A stretch of 64,000 nucleotides of DNA from positions 20,008,089 through 20,072,088 of the forward strand of contig JAJEKV010000005.1 in NCBI GenBank assembly GCA_021234155.1. Reading direction: 5' to 3'. The stretch's first letter is position 1, and each line of letters begins with the position of its first letter. The translations under genes and the position numbers were made by a program. Positions 1 through 12,500 of this stretch are shown here, piece by piece. Source of the DNA: Isoetes taiwanensis. Lineage: Eukaryota; Streptophyta; Lycopodiopsida; Isoetales; Isoetaceae. The notes beneath the pieces are model-generated. The model saw only the letters and a list, made by a program, of their open reading frames with translations, searched no databases and was not told the origin of the DNA.

Positions 1-67
1 GGATTTTAATTTAAATGTGTTGGATCCAATGGTTATATTTATTAATGTCAATGGTAGTTATGTGTTA
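1..67. repeat. Truncated copy of dispersed repeat X
   Basis: The first 63 or so bases match the reverse complement of about 25,279-25,344, so the window opens inside a copy of the same dispersed repeat (X) that lies in full at 25,147-25,413. The match stops where the 5' LTR of Gypsy A begins. The rest of this X copy does not reappear after the 3' LTR, so a simple insertion of Gypsy A into X is not supported. Confidence 0.55.
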
Positions 68-1802
68 TGCCTATCCAACAGCTCTCGTTGCCCGGAGTCA
101 CCCCCCGTGTGAATATGCACCCAAACCAAAGGGGGTTTAAGGGGGATTTTAATCAAAATACACCTTCATGAAACACCCACTTGCTTCATCATCCACTAGT
201 TCAAAAGTGACTTGACTTGGCCATAATTTTGCTCATGAAGTCAACATCCCATGCAACTTGAGCAAAGTGAAAAGAAGGTTGCAAAAATTCCTAAGGGAAA
301 TGCTCAAAATTCAAATGTGCCCAAGGAGATGCCTTAAAGTTGCTCCATAAATTTTTTTGGCTCCTAAATGAGCACTTGATATGCCAAGTCACTCTACACC
401 TCACTTCACACGCCAAGTCATCATACCCATCACCATCCTAGCCATTTCATCTCAAACTCTCTCATTCAAATCAAAATTCATATCAAAGCATTAAACTAGC
501 ATCATTGTGCCACATCACCATCACTCACACACATCATCTCCACATCATTCAAAAATTTTGACTAGAGAGAATTTTCAAATTCAAGTGGGCTGACACGTCA
601 TCATTCCCATTGGCCACGTCACACCACCTAGCCTTGTCATCACTTTCAAATGCCACTTCATCCACTCCTTAAGCTCATTTTTTTCCAAATTCCAAATTGC
701 TCTATTGTGAAAAGAGATCCCAGAATATTATAGGGTACAAAAAAAGATTCCCCTAGGAAAAAAGAATTTTGAGAAAAGGCCTTATTTTAGGCATTATAGA
801 TGTTTCCTAGGGAATCGTGCCATAGGGCTTAGGGGGTGCAAAATTTTTTTCCTATCTACCCCCAACCTAATTTCTCTTTCCGACCAATCTCCCCCCACCA
901 GTGGAACATTCTGGGTGTGGGGCGGTGGAGGTACCGGATCCCACGTGGACATTGCACTAATAATCGAAAGAATAGATTTTTGGCCCTTATATACCTTGTC
1001 TCCCAAATTGATCGGGCTCGTGGGATATTGAGCTTGAACTTCTGAAAAACCTAAATGAAAAACGCCAAGATCTGTTCAATCGGCCAAACAAACCATTAAA
1101 TCACTACCTAAACTGGCGAATCATCATGTTTAATGCCATGAATGCTTAGTGCGAGCTAGAAGACGTAAGATTGGAGGGAAATAATTAAGATCTCAACGAA
1201 CGTAACATTCTACAAAAAGGGCTTTTTCACGACGAAGATTTTCGAGGGCTTTGAGGCAAAGAAGCACTTTCGGCTTTAAAGAAGGACCGCTTGATAATCT
1301 TGGGCTTGATTCTGACCTCCTATGTTTACCTTTTTATTCATTATTGACTCAATTCTGGATTTTTTTTGAATGTGCACCTATTTGATCCCATGCCCAAGAC
1401 CCTGAGCTTGGGATATTACATTGTATCTTTTGAGTGATTGATTAAATTGAAAATCCGACCTTTGTAGCAATCTATTTGAGTTGCATTGAGATTTTTTCCC
1501 AAAAGCAAATAATTGTCAGAGGCTAGGCGTCTGGTACCTGTACAAACTGTCAGATGTGCGTTGTCTGCCTATGTGGTAAATTTTTAGAGAGTGCAAAAGC
1601 CAAATTCCTGTCAAAACAAAATTGCAACACCAATTCAAGCCAGCATTTTCAGATCCTGAGGTATTGCATAGCAAGCATGGAGCATAGGAGAGCAATTGTT
1701 TGAGCATCAATCCTGCCAAACTAAATATGTGGAACTAGACAATGCTAGACACGCGTGCAGTTCGCCTTTAGAAAATATTTTCTTTCAAGATTATTCACTT
1801 CT

Positions 1803-3984
1803 GGCAACGAGAGCTGTTAAACAGGCATATTCACCCATTATTCCTTAATCTACACCGTCCACAAAATTCCTCGTTTATGGGGTATGGATGTATAGAAATT
1901 ATGATACTGTATAACAAGATTTGAAAAATACTATAAGATTTCAGGTAACATACTATATGGTGTTGATTTTGTACGTACAAAACATAATTATAGGGGCTCT
2001 CGCTACCCGAAGTCACCCCCCGTGTGAATATACACCCAAACAAAAAGGGGTTTAAGGGTTTTAAGGTGTGTAATGTAATGGTTTGTATTATAACTTTAAA
2101 AATTTTGCCCTTCGGGCAAAAAAAACAAACATTATATCATACTTGGAAGAAGAGCACTTAAAGCATGTGCTTTGCCATGGCACATATGTTGTCGTATATT
2201 TAAAAAATGCCATCTTGGATACATATGTTATGGGGAATAATCAAACATCTCCACAAGTAAATAGAGTTAAGATTTGCCTTGCATAGGGTGTTATAGAATT
2301 GCAAGGCAACTTAAATGGATGGGCATAAACTCTGAAATGAACATAAATACTTGAGCACTTCAACTTCAGAATAAGCACAACTTTTACAAGAACTCGGGGG
2401 GTATTCTATGTTCCAATAAGGCCCCATTGCAAAAAATCACTTGTATTTCTTGCTTCATAGCCTTGGGCCCATATGTATCTCAACGATTGTAACGATCTAA
2501 CTGTGGCTGCAATTCCAGCCCTCGTTAATGGGACAATCCCCGAGTTCAAGCTTCCTAAGCCTGAACCCCTCATTATTCTCTCCAACACACGCCCAAAGAA
2601 GCCACCTAATCTTTCCACCATATCTCGCCAATGTGGGCTAAACTTCATTTGTAAGTCCACCATGGCGTATATAAATAGCCAAACTAACCATATTTGAACA
2701 TCCCTCTAGCAAATTCTTCACGCCATCATCAAATGAAGGTGTGGTTCTCATGTCACCGAATGCGAGATAATCTTTGACTGGTGATATTTGATGCATAAAT
2801 TGCAAAATCGGATCAGTAAACATCTGCAGTTTGAGCCGGACAAAGTAGCCCCCAATGTGATACAAAACCATGCTGGTGCTCTAAATTTTCAATCAAGACT
2901 TCTAAGCTTTTTACAATGGTTGCCAAGCACTTCAAGTCCTCGCATCTCCAATGATGTTTTCGCGACCTATATAGAAACATGAAATGAGAAACAAATTAAT
3001 CGAGGTATCTCATGCGTTGAAATAATCGCTATATGAAGCATATCATTAGACCCTGTAATTAGATGAAATCCAGTCTTCTTGAAGCAAATGTTGATTTTTC
3101 ACGAGATTCTACCACATAATATGAGAAATAAAGAGTACGATGCGATGATGCCCAAGACCGAAAGCCGCCTCGAAAGCACACAATACCACAAATTTCAAGG
3201 TACAAATTTTGGAAAGACGATAATGTAGCACAAATCCAAGGGAAGGTCCGGAAGGGAATGGGGATGCTCACGAAGCTTTTTTCCTAGTTCTTCCATCCGC
3301 CATTTGCCCGACCCATTTTCATATCCATATCCATAGTTCTATCCGCTTCCATTGCATCCGCAAGAGGGAGAAACTTATTAAATCTTTCTTCATGAACAAT
3401 GGAAGCAAAGGAGCAGATTCCAAGATGCAGCGGAAGGGAGCAGTGGCAAAAATCAATCCGGCAGGAAATACAATGTCATTATTTTTGATCTTGATTCCAT
3501 TCCATACCCTAACAAATGTTCTTACCTTGGGCTCCACCATACCCTAACCGCGGCGGCGCCAATAGTGAAGTGGAGAAGGAAAAATAAACTAGCAAAGTCG
3601 AATGCTAGATCTTCAAACCCAATGTTAAATCTTATTCTTGAAGCGAATCTTTGAATCTTGAAGCATGTTCAACCCTCCGAAGATTTGTATTGCTTTCGAT
3701 TCTTGCCTTCTTTCGTCTAACCCTAAAATAACCCTAAAACATGATGGCAGGATGCTTGCATGCAAAACTCTGAAAATGGCAACTGAAATAAAAAGAGGGC
3801 TTTTGTTGTGAGCCCTTGGATGTTGGACCATTGAAAAAAAAAAGCTAAATAAACAACTAAAAAATGGTGCACTCTAGATGTACGCATTAGTACATCTATT
3901 CGAATACGCCATGAAATCTTAGGAAAACCTTTGTGAAAAGTGTACAAAAACACAAAGCAAACCCCCTGTTATTATGCTACATAT
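1803..3984 (-). mobile_element. 2.2-kb insertion in the 5' LTR with captured gene sequence (family Y end)
   Basis: Present in the left LTR and absent from the right one, where the equivalent junction is at about 27,757. Read on the minus strand it starts with the sequence TATGTAGCATAATAACAGGG, an end also seen at 24,069, 24,953 and (minus strand) 26,387. It carries a COI1-like fragment and finishes at 1,803-2,060 in sequence that is the reverse complement of 25,340-25,608 (repeat X plus the purine tract and first 30 bases of the Gypsy A LTR). No clear terminal inverted repeat or target duplication is visible. The superfamily is undetermined; a Helitron-like or composite element is possible. 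Confidence 0.65.
2385..2966 (-). pseudogene. COI1-like F-box/LRR protein fragment (captured)
   Basis: Minus-strand frames across this stretch give pieces in the order of the C-terminal leucine-rich repeats of COI1, the plant jasmonate co-receptor F-box protein: GLEVLGNHCKKLRSL (about 2,900-2,945), GVKNLLEGC (about 2,710), IYIRHGGLT (about 2,660), SLRYIWAQGYEA (about 2,470), then in another frame PYWNIE (about 2,415). Family knowledge: COI1 and TIR1/AFB proteins have equivalent motifs in these repeats, and the segment just before WNIE is a COI1 hallmark. The left edge follows a good splice acceptor (TATAG before 2,966), so one whole internal or last exon may have been captured. Frameshifts and absence of the F-box make it a gene fragment, not a working receptor. 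Confidence 0.7.
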
Positions 3985-4454
3985 TAGTCTTAGGCAAAAA
4001 ATTATCAAAAACAAAAATTAGGTCCCTTTTTGTAAAAGAGAAAAGTTGGTCCCTGGTGTGCAGACAAATCTGAGAAGAATAGAGTTGGTAACTCCAGAAA
4101 ATTCATTGCCAATATCGAGTTTCAAATTTCAGCTCTCTGCTAGGGATATTGACCAAAAATTGACTGGGTCAGTGATATAATCTTGGCCTATCTAGCCTAC
4201 TCTGACCTCACTGAGTTTTTGCAGTCTGTTAGTGTCAAGTGTTGAGCATCTTGAGGAGAGATACCCACATCCACAGCTTTATAGATCACATTCTACAAGT
4301 TATTTTGTGAGGCAGACTTTTTTGCCTTCGGAAACACACTCCTAGTGAACTTTTGTGCACTTTTTCTCGAATCTTTGCACTTCAGTGGTTGCCTTAAGCA
4401 ACCTCGAGGTTCTAAACCACTGAGGTTGAAGGTTTTGCCAGAACACCTTCAACA

Positions 4455-5974
4455 TTTTGGAGGTTCTACCGAGATCATTTTCCTCGAATCAACTCATGGC
4501 ACCTTAAGAACTAATGAGGCATCAGAGCCTAGTGAAGCACAGGATAATCATGAGGCTACTGCAACACCAACTGTTACTATACAAGCAAATGCAGGTATGC
4601 CTTATCAATACTTTGAGCTAAATGTGCCTATTCCAGTCCCTGTTTTTGATTCGAGCATGAATGCCAATAATTTCCTCAAAACTTTTGAAGAATACTATCA
4701 AGAATATGGTTACAAAAAAGGTCAGAAGTTCTCCTCAATTTAAAAAATGTTTCAAGAATGATGAAGTCGAGCTTGGTTAGAGTATGTTGTAAGTTTAGGC
4801 ACCAATTCTTGGGAAGAACTGGTTAAAAAGTTTTTTAGCATCGCTTTGGAAGAGTCTTGGACCCCCAAGATTTAATCTTTGAGTTGCAAACTTTTCGCAT
4901 CAAACATGGTGAAAGTGTGCACCAATATGTTGAAAGATTCAATCACTATCTTATCAAGTGCCAAGTCAATCATGTTCCTAACCATACCCCATCTAGTGGC
5001 TTTTTTATCGGGGATTAAGCAAAGAGACCGAGGGTACACCTGAAAGCTTTTGAAGATCCAAAACAAGAGGGATTTGATACAATACACAAGGCTTTCACCA
5101 AGGCTACCGAAATTGCAGATATGATATCTTACTTGCCGATGATGTGCACTTACCAAGTGATCCTTTTTTCCAGATTATGAGCAAGAGTATATGGGAGCGT
5201 AACCCACACTGCTTTATGTCTTTCCAAAAGAGAAGAAAAAAGGTTAAGATGGAAGATGATGATGCTCCTACGCCGGATGTAAGGGTAGAGATTACCAAAG
5301 TGTCCGAGGCATTGGTTGAGGTAACCAAACAACTTCAAGAGCTGAAAAGCTCAAAGTTTGAAAAAGAAAACTTACCCTCCATGTGTGCATTGCTTTAGAG
5401 ATACTCATTCTTCCGACTGCTGGTATATAGGCCATGCCCCTAAGTGTGGAAAGAGAGGTCATTTTGGTAAAGAGTGTCCCATGTGTGAATTTTGTAAGGT
5501 CAGAGGGACATTATGAGGATAGGTGCAAGTTTAAAGAGTATTTTGCCGACAAGAAAAGTCTAAAGTTAATGAGCCAAATGCATCTATAAGGTTTGTGCAG
5601 GAAATTGAGGAACAAGAGGAGATAATGGTCATCCCACACGAGGAAGAATGAATAATGCCAAAGAAAAAGAAGCAACACATGAGGAAGCTGACATCTTGAA
5701 ACATAGGGATGCTGAGCAAGCTGTGGCTGTGCCTCCTCCTCCTGCTGAGAAATTTGTCAAGAAAGAAAAAGAGTGTGAGGACTTTGAATATTTGCTGAAG
5801 AATTCGAAAATCTGTGTAGATTTGCTGACCTTGCTCAAGATAGCCCCTTCTTACAGAAAAAAGGTTCTCAATCTGACTAAGGAAGATGAGTTTGCCCTAA
5901 CAAACCACATTGAGGAGCACATGCTCATTGAAGAAGAAATGCTTTATCACATCCGTGTGGAGAATTTGAGCTGA
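4455..5974 (+). pseudogene. Gypsy A gag and linker region, frameshifted
   Basis: The frames give a gag-like capsid region: NANNFLKTFEEYYQEY near 4,665-4,715, then, after stops, a segment reading VHQYVERFNHYLIKC near 4,917-4,960, as in plant gypsy capsid domains. A zinc-knuckle-like segment with CGKRGHFGKECP lies near 5,435-5,480. From 5,648 an acidic and proline-containing linker (residues APPPPAEK-like, then LLTLLKIAPSYRKKVL) runs to a TGA at 5,972, one base out of frame with the downstream RNase H. At least three frame changes and two stops are needed to read gag through. No aspartic-protease motif (D-S/T-G or D-G-G) was found here, although this is where a protease is expected. Confidence 0.7.
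4458..4475 (+). promoter_or_regulatory. Candidate primer-binding site of Gypsy A
   Basis: Three bases inside the left LTR end the sequence runs TGGAGGTTCTACCGAGA. A start with TGG is expected for pairing with the CCA 3' end of a tRNA primer. The tRNA species is not identified from memory, so the assignment rests on position and the TGG. Confidence 0.5.
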
Positions 5975-5985
5975 ATGCAGTAGAG

Positions 5986-6497
5986 TTGGAGTCTAACATG
6001 AAAATTCCAAAAGAGTTAGCTTCAGCTAAAATAGGTAATTTTGCTTATTTATGGTTTGATGGTGGTGTCTCCAAAAGACTTAATGTGGCATCTTCTGCTG
6101 CTATTCTTAAGGATGCCTCTAATAGGTTGCTGGCTAAAGTAGGAAGAATTTATCCAAATGTCACTTCTAATATGGCAGAGTACAAGGCATTAATTGCAGG
6201 TCTTCAAGAAGCAAGAAATCTAAACATCAGTGATGTTATCATCTTTGGAGACTCTCAGCTTTTCTGCAGGCAAATATCAGGAGAGTATCAGGCCAAGAGT
6301 GAAGACATGATGCAGCTTAGAGATCAAGCTATGCTGGAACTAAGAAATTTTAAAACCTGGGAGCTTTGCCATGTGCCAAGGGAGCAAAATTGTGAAGCAG
6401 ATTCGCTATGCAGAAGTGTGCTATTGGAACACTTAGCTGAGGGAGCAATTCAAGAAGATGAGCTTGAGAAGAAAGATCTGCAACAGCTGTACCCTAT
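5986..6497 (+). pseudogene. Gypsy A RNase H domain (RVT_3 type), upstream half of the split pol frame
   Basis: The frame encodes a plant-type RNase HI fold of the RVT_3 class: FDGGVSKR (first catalytic Asp), SNMAEYKALIAGLQEA (Glu), IIFGDSQL (second Asp) and HVPREQNCEADSL (final Asp). All four acidic positions are present. The frame is open from about 5,975 to the transposon junction; the apparent stop at 6,499 lies within transposon sequence. Splicing out 6,498-20,097 and one CTAT makes it continuous, with no stop, with the reverse transcriptase at 20,102. Its place before RT is unusual: in Tat-type gypsy elements the extra archaeal-like RNase H lies after the RT-linked RNase H and before integrase. 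Confidence 0.85.
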
Positions 6498-6531
6498 ATG
6501 ACGTATTTAGGAAAATCTAGACTTATTCAAG
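6498..6531 (+). repeat. Left terminal inverted repeat of the 13.6-kb transposon
   Basis: Begins ATGACGTATTTAGG and ends ACTTATTCAAG. It pairs with 20,064-20,097 in reverse complement with three mismatches. It is preceded directly by the target duplication CTAT. Confidence 0.85.
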
Positions 6532-6673
6532 GTTTTTAGACTTATCTATATTTATAATGATTTGAAATATTGAGTGATTGATCTTTGATTATTTCATAAT
6601 CATGTCATACAATAAATAGGGATGAGAAGGAACCATTGCAAAGAAAATGAATTGTACTTTGGCATTTATTAAG

Positions 6674-9580
6674 TTAATCATCAGTACATAATTCCAAATG
6701 ACTTTGGACAACAGCAACTACATCGTCGGGTATTTTTTCAAGCTGTTTCATGGAAATTGCAGAGGTCTTTGCCTTCCACCCATAGATTACTGATTGAACA
6801 TCCACCCATTGTCGTTGTTCACTTGGATTTGGCTTCCATCTTTTGTAGCAAATATCCATTGTATTGATCTTTCAAACTCTTCTTACCCCTAGTGAGTGGC
6901 TTCCCACCATTGGATGTGAACTTCGAAGACACTCTTTAGTCCATCCTTTTGTTTAGTCGGATTAGCCAATGCCGCACCTAACCAAAATGGAGTCTCTTTC
7001 ATATCATCAGGCCTCACAATGAGAAACATACCTTCCATAATGTCTTTTCAGGTTTAAAATTCCTCTTTTGGTTTACCACTTGCAGGGCCACAATACACCA
7101 CTTCATGATGTTCTTCTTCATTTTCAGTCATCATAATAGGAGCATCTTCTACATGATGGAGCATCCACTGTGAACGAGGCCAAAATCCATCTTGTAACTT
7201 GGAATTTCTTTCCGAGATTCTCGTGGTTCCGCTATGACATTTTCCCAATATGTAATAATTGGCTGCACTACTTCTTGATAGTTGGAGTGTCCAAAACGTC
7301 CATTTAACCCTATTTTCCAAAAATCTATGTATTTTGAAATACCAGATATGATATTTTCCTCTTCCCTCATATGTTCATTAAGGGGCACAGTGCTCAGTTC
7401 ACCATCGGGCAATATTTGCCTACCAAAGATCATCTTTTTTTAAAAAGTTCAATACCATCTTCAGGGCTCCCATGTTGCCTTTTTAGGGTGCACCTTATAA
7501 TCGTGCATTCTAGGATCCCCTTTACCATCTAGATATAACCTAAAATGTAATGGCTTCGTATGCCCCACCAATTTATGGCGACCATCTTCTATATAACCAT
7601 CCACAAATTTCTTAAAATTAGGGACTTCTTGTATGAGATATGGGACATTTCTAGCGGATACACATGTTTCATACATTTCAAACAATTGTGGCAAAGTGTG
7701 TGCATGTAAGCTTTCTTATACCAGTCCCCGAATCTTAAAGAAGGCATCAATATCTTCATGTGTATGTCCAACCATAAGAAATGCCATCACTATCTCTTTG
7801 AAATGTCCCCTTGCTACTAACATCGCCAAGTATGCCAAGACAAATCGATTCTTGTTCTCGAGACACAATTGTCGACACAGAAGAGGAGAACTTTTGGCGA
7901 GGCTTAAAATCATGATGCTTCACTTTGGTTAATTCCTTGCCATCCGTTCTTGTTAGCAATGCTTTATGAAGGGGTTGTGTTCTTTTTGAGGTGAAAGTTG
8001 GAGTTAAATCTCCTCTATCTCCAACGTTGTAATTCTCTAAATTCCGCAAACATTTTGCAATGGAACCTATTGTAAAGTTTAGGTCAAACGACCAATTCCA
8101 TGTGGCAAAATGACCATATGAAGCGGGGCCATGCCCATGAGTAAGGATTCCCCGCCAAAGCCATAGGCAATTGCATTGCATTCTTCGTGGTGTTTGGATT
8201 AGGTTTTAACCTAGGAATGCATGTTTTCTTTTGATCCATCTTATCATGTATCAAACACAAAAATTCCTCGCGGCCTCCGAAGACAAATATCTCCATGAAT
8301 AATAAATGTTGCGACAACTTCGCTGCTCCATATTGTGCCTATCCATTTTATAACGAAGTATCTCCCTCTCCTGTGGATTTTTTGCTTTCCACCTATTCTT
8401 CAAATCAGACATCGCCGTTTTAGATTTGGAGAAGCTCTTGTTCTCTCGAAATAAGGACATCTTTGAAATCTTCATTCCACAAGCGGCTAAAGCTAGATTG
8501 GGAGATGTGTGGTAGCCCTTGCATGCTTAGAGATTCATTCACTTCCTTTAACATGGACATCATATTATAGGTAGGTGGCATCACCTTTTGATAATCTCTC
8601 TCTCCATCGCTTGTAATTCTACTTCGATGTGGCATCTGATTAGCTGTAACATCTACCAATTGTGTAAGTGCAACCTTGCGACTTCCATTCTTTCAGACTT
8701 AAACTACAAGTTTGTTCCCATGCATGCCTTTTTTGCTCCATTAAGCCATTTGTTCCTCCTATTATAGAAAGTGGCTTTACAAATCCATAAATTGTATACC
8801 ATCCTTTACAACATATAACATTCCCATCAAATAACATGCCCTCGTACTTTCCATCTTCACCTTTTTACACTTGCTTTGCAAAGCTATCATATGTGAAAGT
8901 TGTCTGATCATCAAATTTCAAAGAATGATATTCAGTCCGGGCAATTAGAATATTCTCTCGATTAGCATATTGGCAACAATGCTTTGGACAACAATCAATA
9001 GATGCAACAATAGCAATATTCTCCATATCACAAGGGTCGGCCTTGGCTTTTTTCACTACTAGTTTGGCTCTCTTCCTCTTTATAAAACGATAAGGACGCT
9101 TGTATTTCTTCATTCCGCCCCCCACATTAGTAACTTCTTCATCAATTATATGCTTTTCCCCAAGCAACGATTCTCCATTGAGTAATATCAAGTTTTTGAT
9201 AGGCCATCGCATAAGTTTTCCAATCTCGAATGAGCTATCGTCAACCATCATCTCAAACACTGTAATCCCAAGGTCATTTTCTCCCAAGTAGGCACTGTCA
9301 ACAACTTCATTTGTAAACGCCACAACAATAAAAGCAAATCCCAACTTATTGTTCTCCTTGTCTAGGACAATCACCCTATTGCCTGCCCATGTAGATCTAT
9401 CATCTGGATTGAACTTGTGACTGTTTTCTCTAGGCAAGGTCATAACTTCGGGACTGAAAGCATGATTTTCAACATTTGGTGCACTGTTAACTGCGGGTCT
9501 CGAGGTCATAACTTCGGACTCGAAAGCATGATTTTCAACATTTGGTGCACCTGCTAATCGTGGGTCTCAAGTTGCTTTTC
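6674..9580 (-). pseudogene. DUF7869-type protein gene, decayed; putative transposase
   Basis: Overlapping minus-strand frames give, in order: a 214-codon N-terminal part (9,509-8,865) ending in a Cys/His-rich segment DCCPKHCCQYANREN; SSFSRLWNEDFKDV (about 8,480); a KNRWKAKNPQEREILRYK segment; MDQKKTCIPRLK (about 8,220); LTHGHGPASYGHFATWNW (about 8,120); VDNCV next to ENKNRFVLAYLAMLV (about 7,850) and FLMVGHTHEDIDAFF (about 7,760); then C-terminal parts to 6,674. From knowledge of the family, the MDQxK, DNCxxENKN and GHTHEDID motifs are those of DUF7869 proteins of plants and animals. Three motifs carrying conserved Asp residues resemble a DDE/RNase H-type catalytic triad, which is inference. 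About ten frame changes separate the pieces. It is the only transposase candidate in the element. Confidence 0.7.
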
Positions 9581-12500
9581 TTCCATCTCACAAAAGAACC
9601 AACATGCTCCAAAGATAATTATGTGATGGATTTGTAGGTTTGTCATAGACAACCTTTTAAAGAAATGCCGACATATCCATCACCTAGTATTTGATTGTGG
9701 CGATTCCGCTTTGGATCCATGGTGAATATTGTTCCTTCGCTACATCTCAGATCATTCTCCATGAGTGTAACATGCATTCCTTCTTGGATTTCCTTGCTCT
9801 CGTAAGCAACACTTTTGCTTAGTTACATAATGAACATAACGATTTTATAATTTGAATAGTTAGTGATATCCACACCGAGAAGCCATAGCGCCTTTTATAA
9901 CTATGTATATAAATGGCAAAGCGTTTATTTGTTGTTTAAGCTTCTTGAACCTGATTAGAAAAGTTCCAACACATGTTGATTGTTATAAGATAGAATAATT
10001 TGAATAGGTGAATTAGGGGTAACCTACACATGTAGCTAAGTCGATTCACATTTCCTATTTAAATTAAACAAGTAGTTGTACATACCTTAGAAACCATAAC
10101 GAAAATATATGTTGTTTCTCTTTAGCTCCAAACCCCAATATCAAAGGAGAAACTTAATTTATCGTAAATGAATAAAATTGCATGTTTTGGTTTTGTACAA
10201 AAGGCAAATTTGCATTTTAAAATCTCATGGGTTGGAAATTTCCTTAAGAGAGATGCAAATATATGACTACAACATTTTATGTTTAGACTTATAATCTATC
10301 TAATTTGTACCACAATGTATATAACTTTAGTATTCATCAGGTTAAAAATAGAAAATTAAGAAGTTAACAAAAAAGTCTAGCCTACTACTACTGCGAATTA
10401 AAAACCCTACAACAAAGTCGAGTATTACGGAATAGTCAATTTAAAAAAATACTAAATTTTGAAATGAAACCGAATTTGCGCTTTGTTTTAAAAAGTCGGA
10501 TAATATATAAATATGGGATAGAAGGTAGAGATAGGTGGGATAGAAGGTAGAGATAGGGCGGCTTCACCCTGAAGTGACGCCTTGGCTGAACAATTTGAAC
10601 ACTCCACCTTGGCCTACATTCATTATATCCACAATCTTCAAATGATCACTATTTGCCCTAATCTTCTTCTTGGAAGCGTGGTTTGCCACATTTCCACCGC
10701 CATGTCATTCGGAGTTAACGTACTTGATAGCAACAAAACTTGCTTTCTTATAAAATGGAACTTCGGTTAAGTATGAAGCACACCCTAGCTAGAGAATATA
10801 TAAACGTAGGACAGATAGAGAGATATAACTGTAGGAAAGATTAGGAATTATAAATGTAGCTACATGAACCCCGTAGCCACGCCGACAGTGGAAAGTTCCA
10901 ACACGTGTTGAGGGTGTATTACTTATGTTAGGGTTAGGGCGAGAAAAAGGCATTTAGATTTAGGGTTAGGGTTAGCTTTTTAGGCCCCAAAATATCGATC
11001 AAATCCATATTCATCCCCGTCACGCCGCACAAAGAACCCTCGCTCGCTTTTTCTTGATCCAACTCCGTTTTTCTTCTTCTTTTTATGGAGCAAGGCCGTT
11101 CTTCTTTGCCGCTTCTTCAGATGCTTTATTCATCCCCGCCGCCAAGACAAAGAACCCCCGGTCTCTTTTTCTTCGATCCAATCCCCTATTCATCCCCCTC
11201 GCCGCTGTCTCTACATGTTTTCCCGCTTTGCAAGGCATCGAGGTAGGCTAGAATGAAAGCTATAGGGTCTAATTCGCGAGGAAAAGTTCCCTCGTTTCTT
11301 TTGATTCAGATCATATCCTCTGTTTTAGCCCGAGATCCCCGCTTCTAAGGATTACGTGAAAGACTTGCAGAGGGCCATAGATCGCGTAAGAGCAACAGGA
11401 TTGTGGTGGTTAAAATGGCTAAGCAGCCCGCGATTTGGCGGCAAGGCCTTTATGGAGCAAGGCCATTTTTCTCAAGCTTTCTTTTTATGGAACAATGCCG
11501 TTCGCCATGGGGTGGTCAGCTGGTTTGATCATGAGTCATGGCAAATTGTCAATGCTTCGGTATCGGGACAATAGATCAAGTTTTAGAGCGTAAAATAGGC
11601 ATACCTGCTGATTTGGCAAGATTCGATCAACCAAAGATAATAATATTAGCTAGTTTTAGCCCTTGATTCGGTGGGTCGGATCATAAGGCGCCGCTATGAG
11701 ATCATTCCCGCTATGAGGGTCGGAAACATGGATTGTAAACATGGATTACGCCCTCTTGTAAACATGGATTCCATCCTGAATGTAATGGTATGTGGTTATA
11801 TTCTCATGCTTCATGCCCCGCTTTTGGCTGAACTAGTCTAATTCAAGGCAACAATCGCATGGAAATTGGAGAAGTTGCTATCGCAATGCTAGTCAAAGAA
11901 AATTTGTTGGAAAATTTACAAACACAGGGCTTGAATCTTTAGTCCCTAAACAAATTAATCTTTTGCTTCTTTCATTACCTCGCTACCTTCTCAAATATCT
12001 TCACATGCAAAGGCCGCCTTCAATGTGCATTGGATGAAGTTCTTCCGAGAATCGATCGCCAGAAATCGAGATGTAGAATAATCTGCGGAAAGTCCGATCA
12101 AGAATCGAGCATGTGCAATGCAATCAGAATCGGTTTTCTTGAGAGGAAAAAAAGTTCAACTAATTTTTAAATTGTTACACGTGGTCCTTTTTTATAGCGC
12201 ATCCGTTTTTTTAAATATCCGTTTCAAATTTTAAATGCCCCGTACTTTTTATTTTTTGAAATGTCTTTTATAAAGTAGCCACGTGTTCAACACTTAAAAG
12301 GTAAGTACATGCACTGTTTTTTCTTTTTTCTTTCCTTTTTTACCAAGCCCGCTCTTGCTCTTCTCGAGAATCGCAGGCGCCACTCTGTTCGGCTATGACA
12401 AAGATGTTTTTGAAGATTGTTCCTGTTGGCTCACTTTGTAATCAAGCATTAGCCCGTTTCTAGTTGCTCGACGTTTCTAGTTGCTCGACACTAAGACTTT

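Larger units (their letters stand above)
68..4454 (+). repeat. 5' LTR of Gypsy A, interrupted
   Basis: Collinear with 25,580-28,232: 68-1,802 and about 3,985-4,454 match the right copy closely. A 2.2-kb insert separates the two parts and leaves about 2.2 kb of true LTR. The first 100 bases (from about 84) also match the end of dispersed repeat X. Many differences from the right copy sit at CG, CAG or CTG positions, especially between 780 and 1,330. Confidence 0.85.

Noticed and set aside
4345-4743. Gag starting at the ATG at 4,345
   Set aside because: That codon lies inside the LTR (which ends at 4,454) and the residues from the LTR part do not look like gag; a later start near 4,597 is more likely.
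10929-10977. Interstitial telomere array
   Set aside because: Only three to four TTTAGGG/TTAGGG-like units, broken by other sequence; too few to claim.
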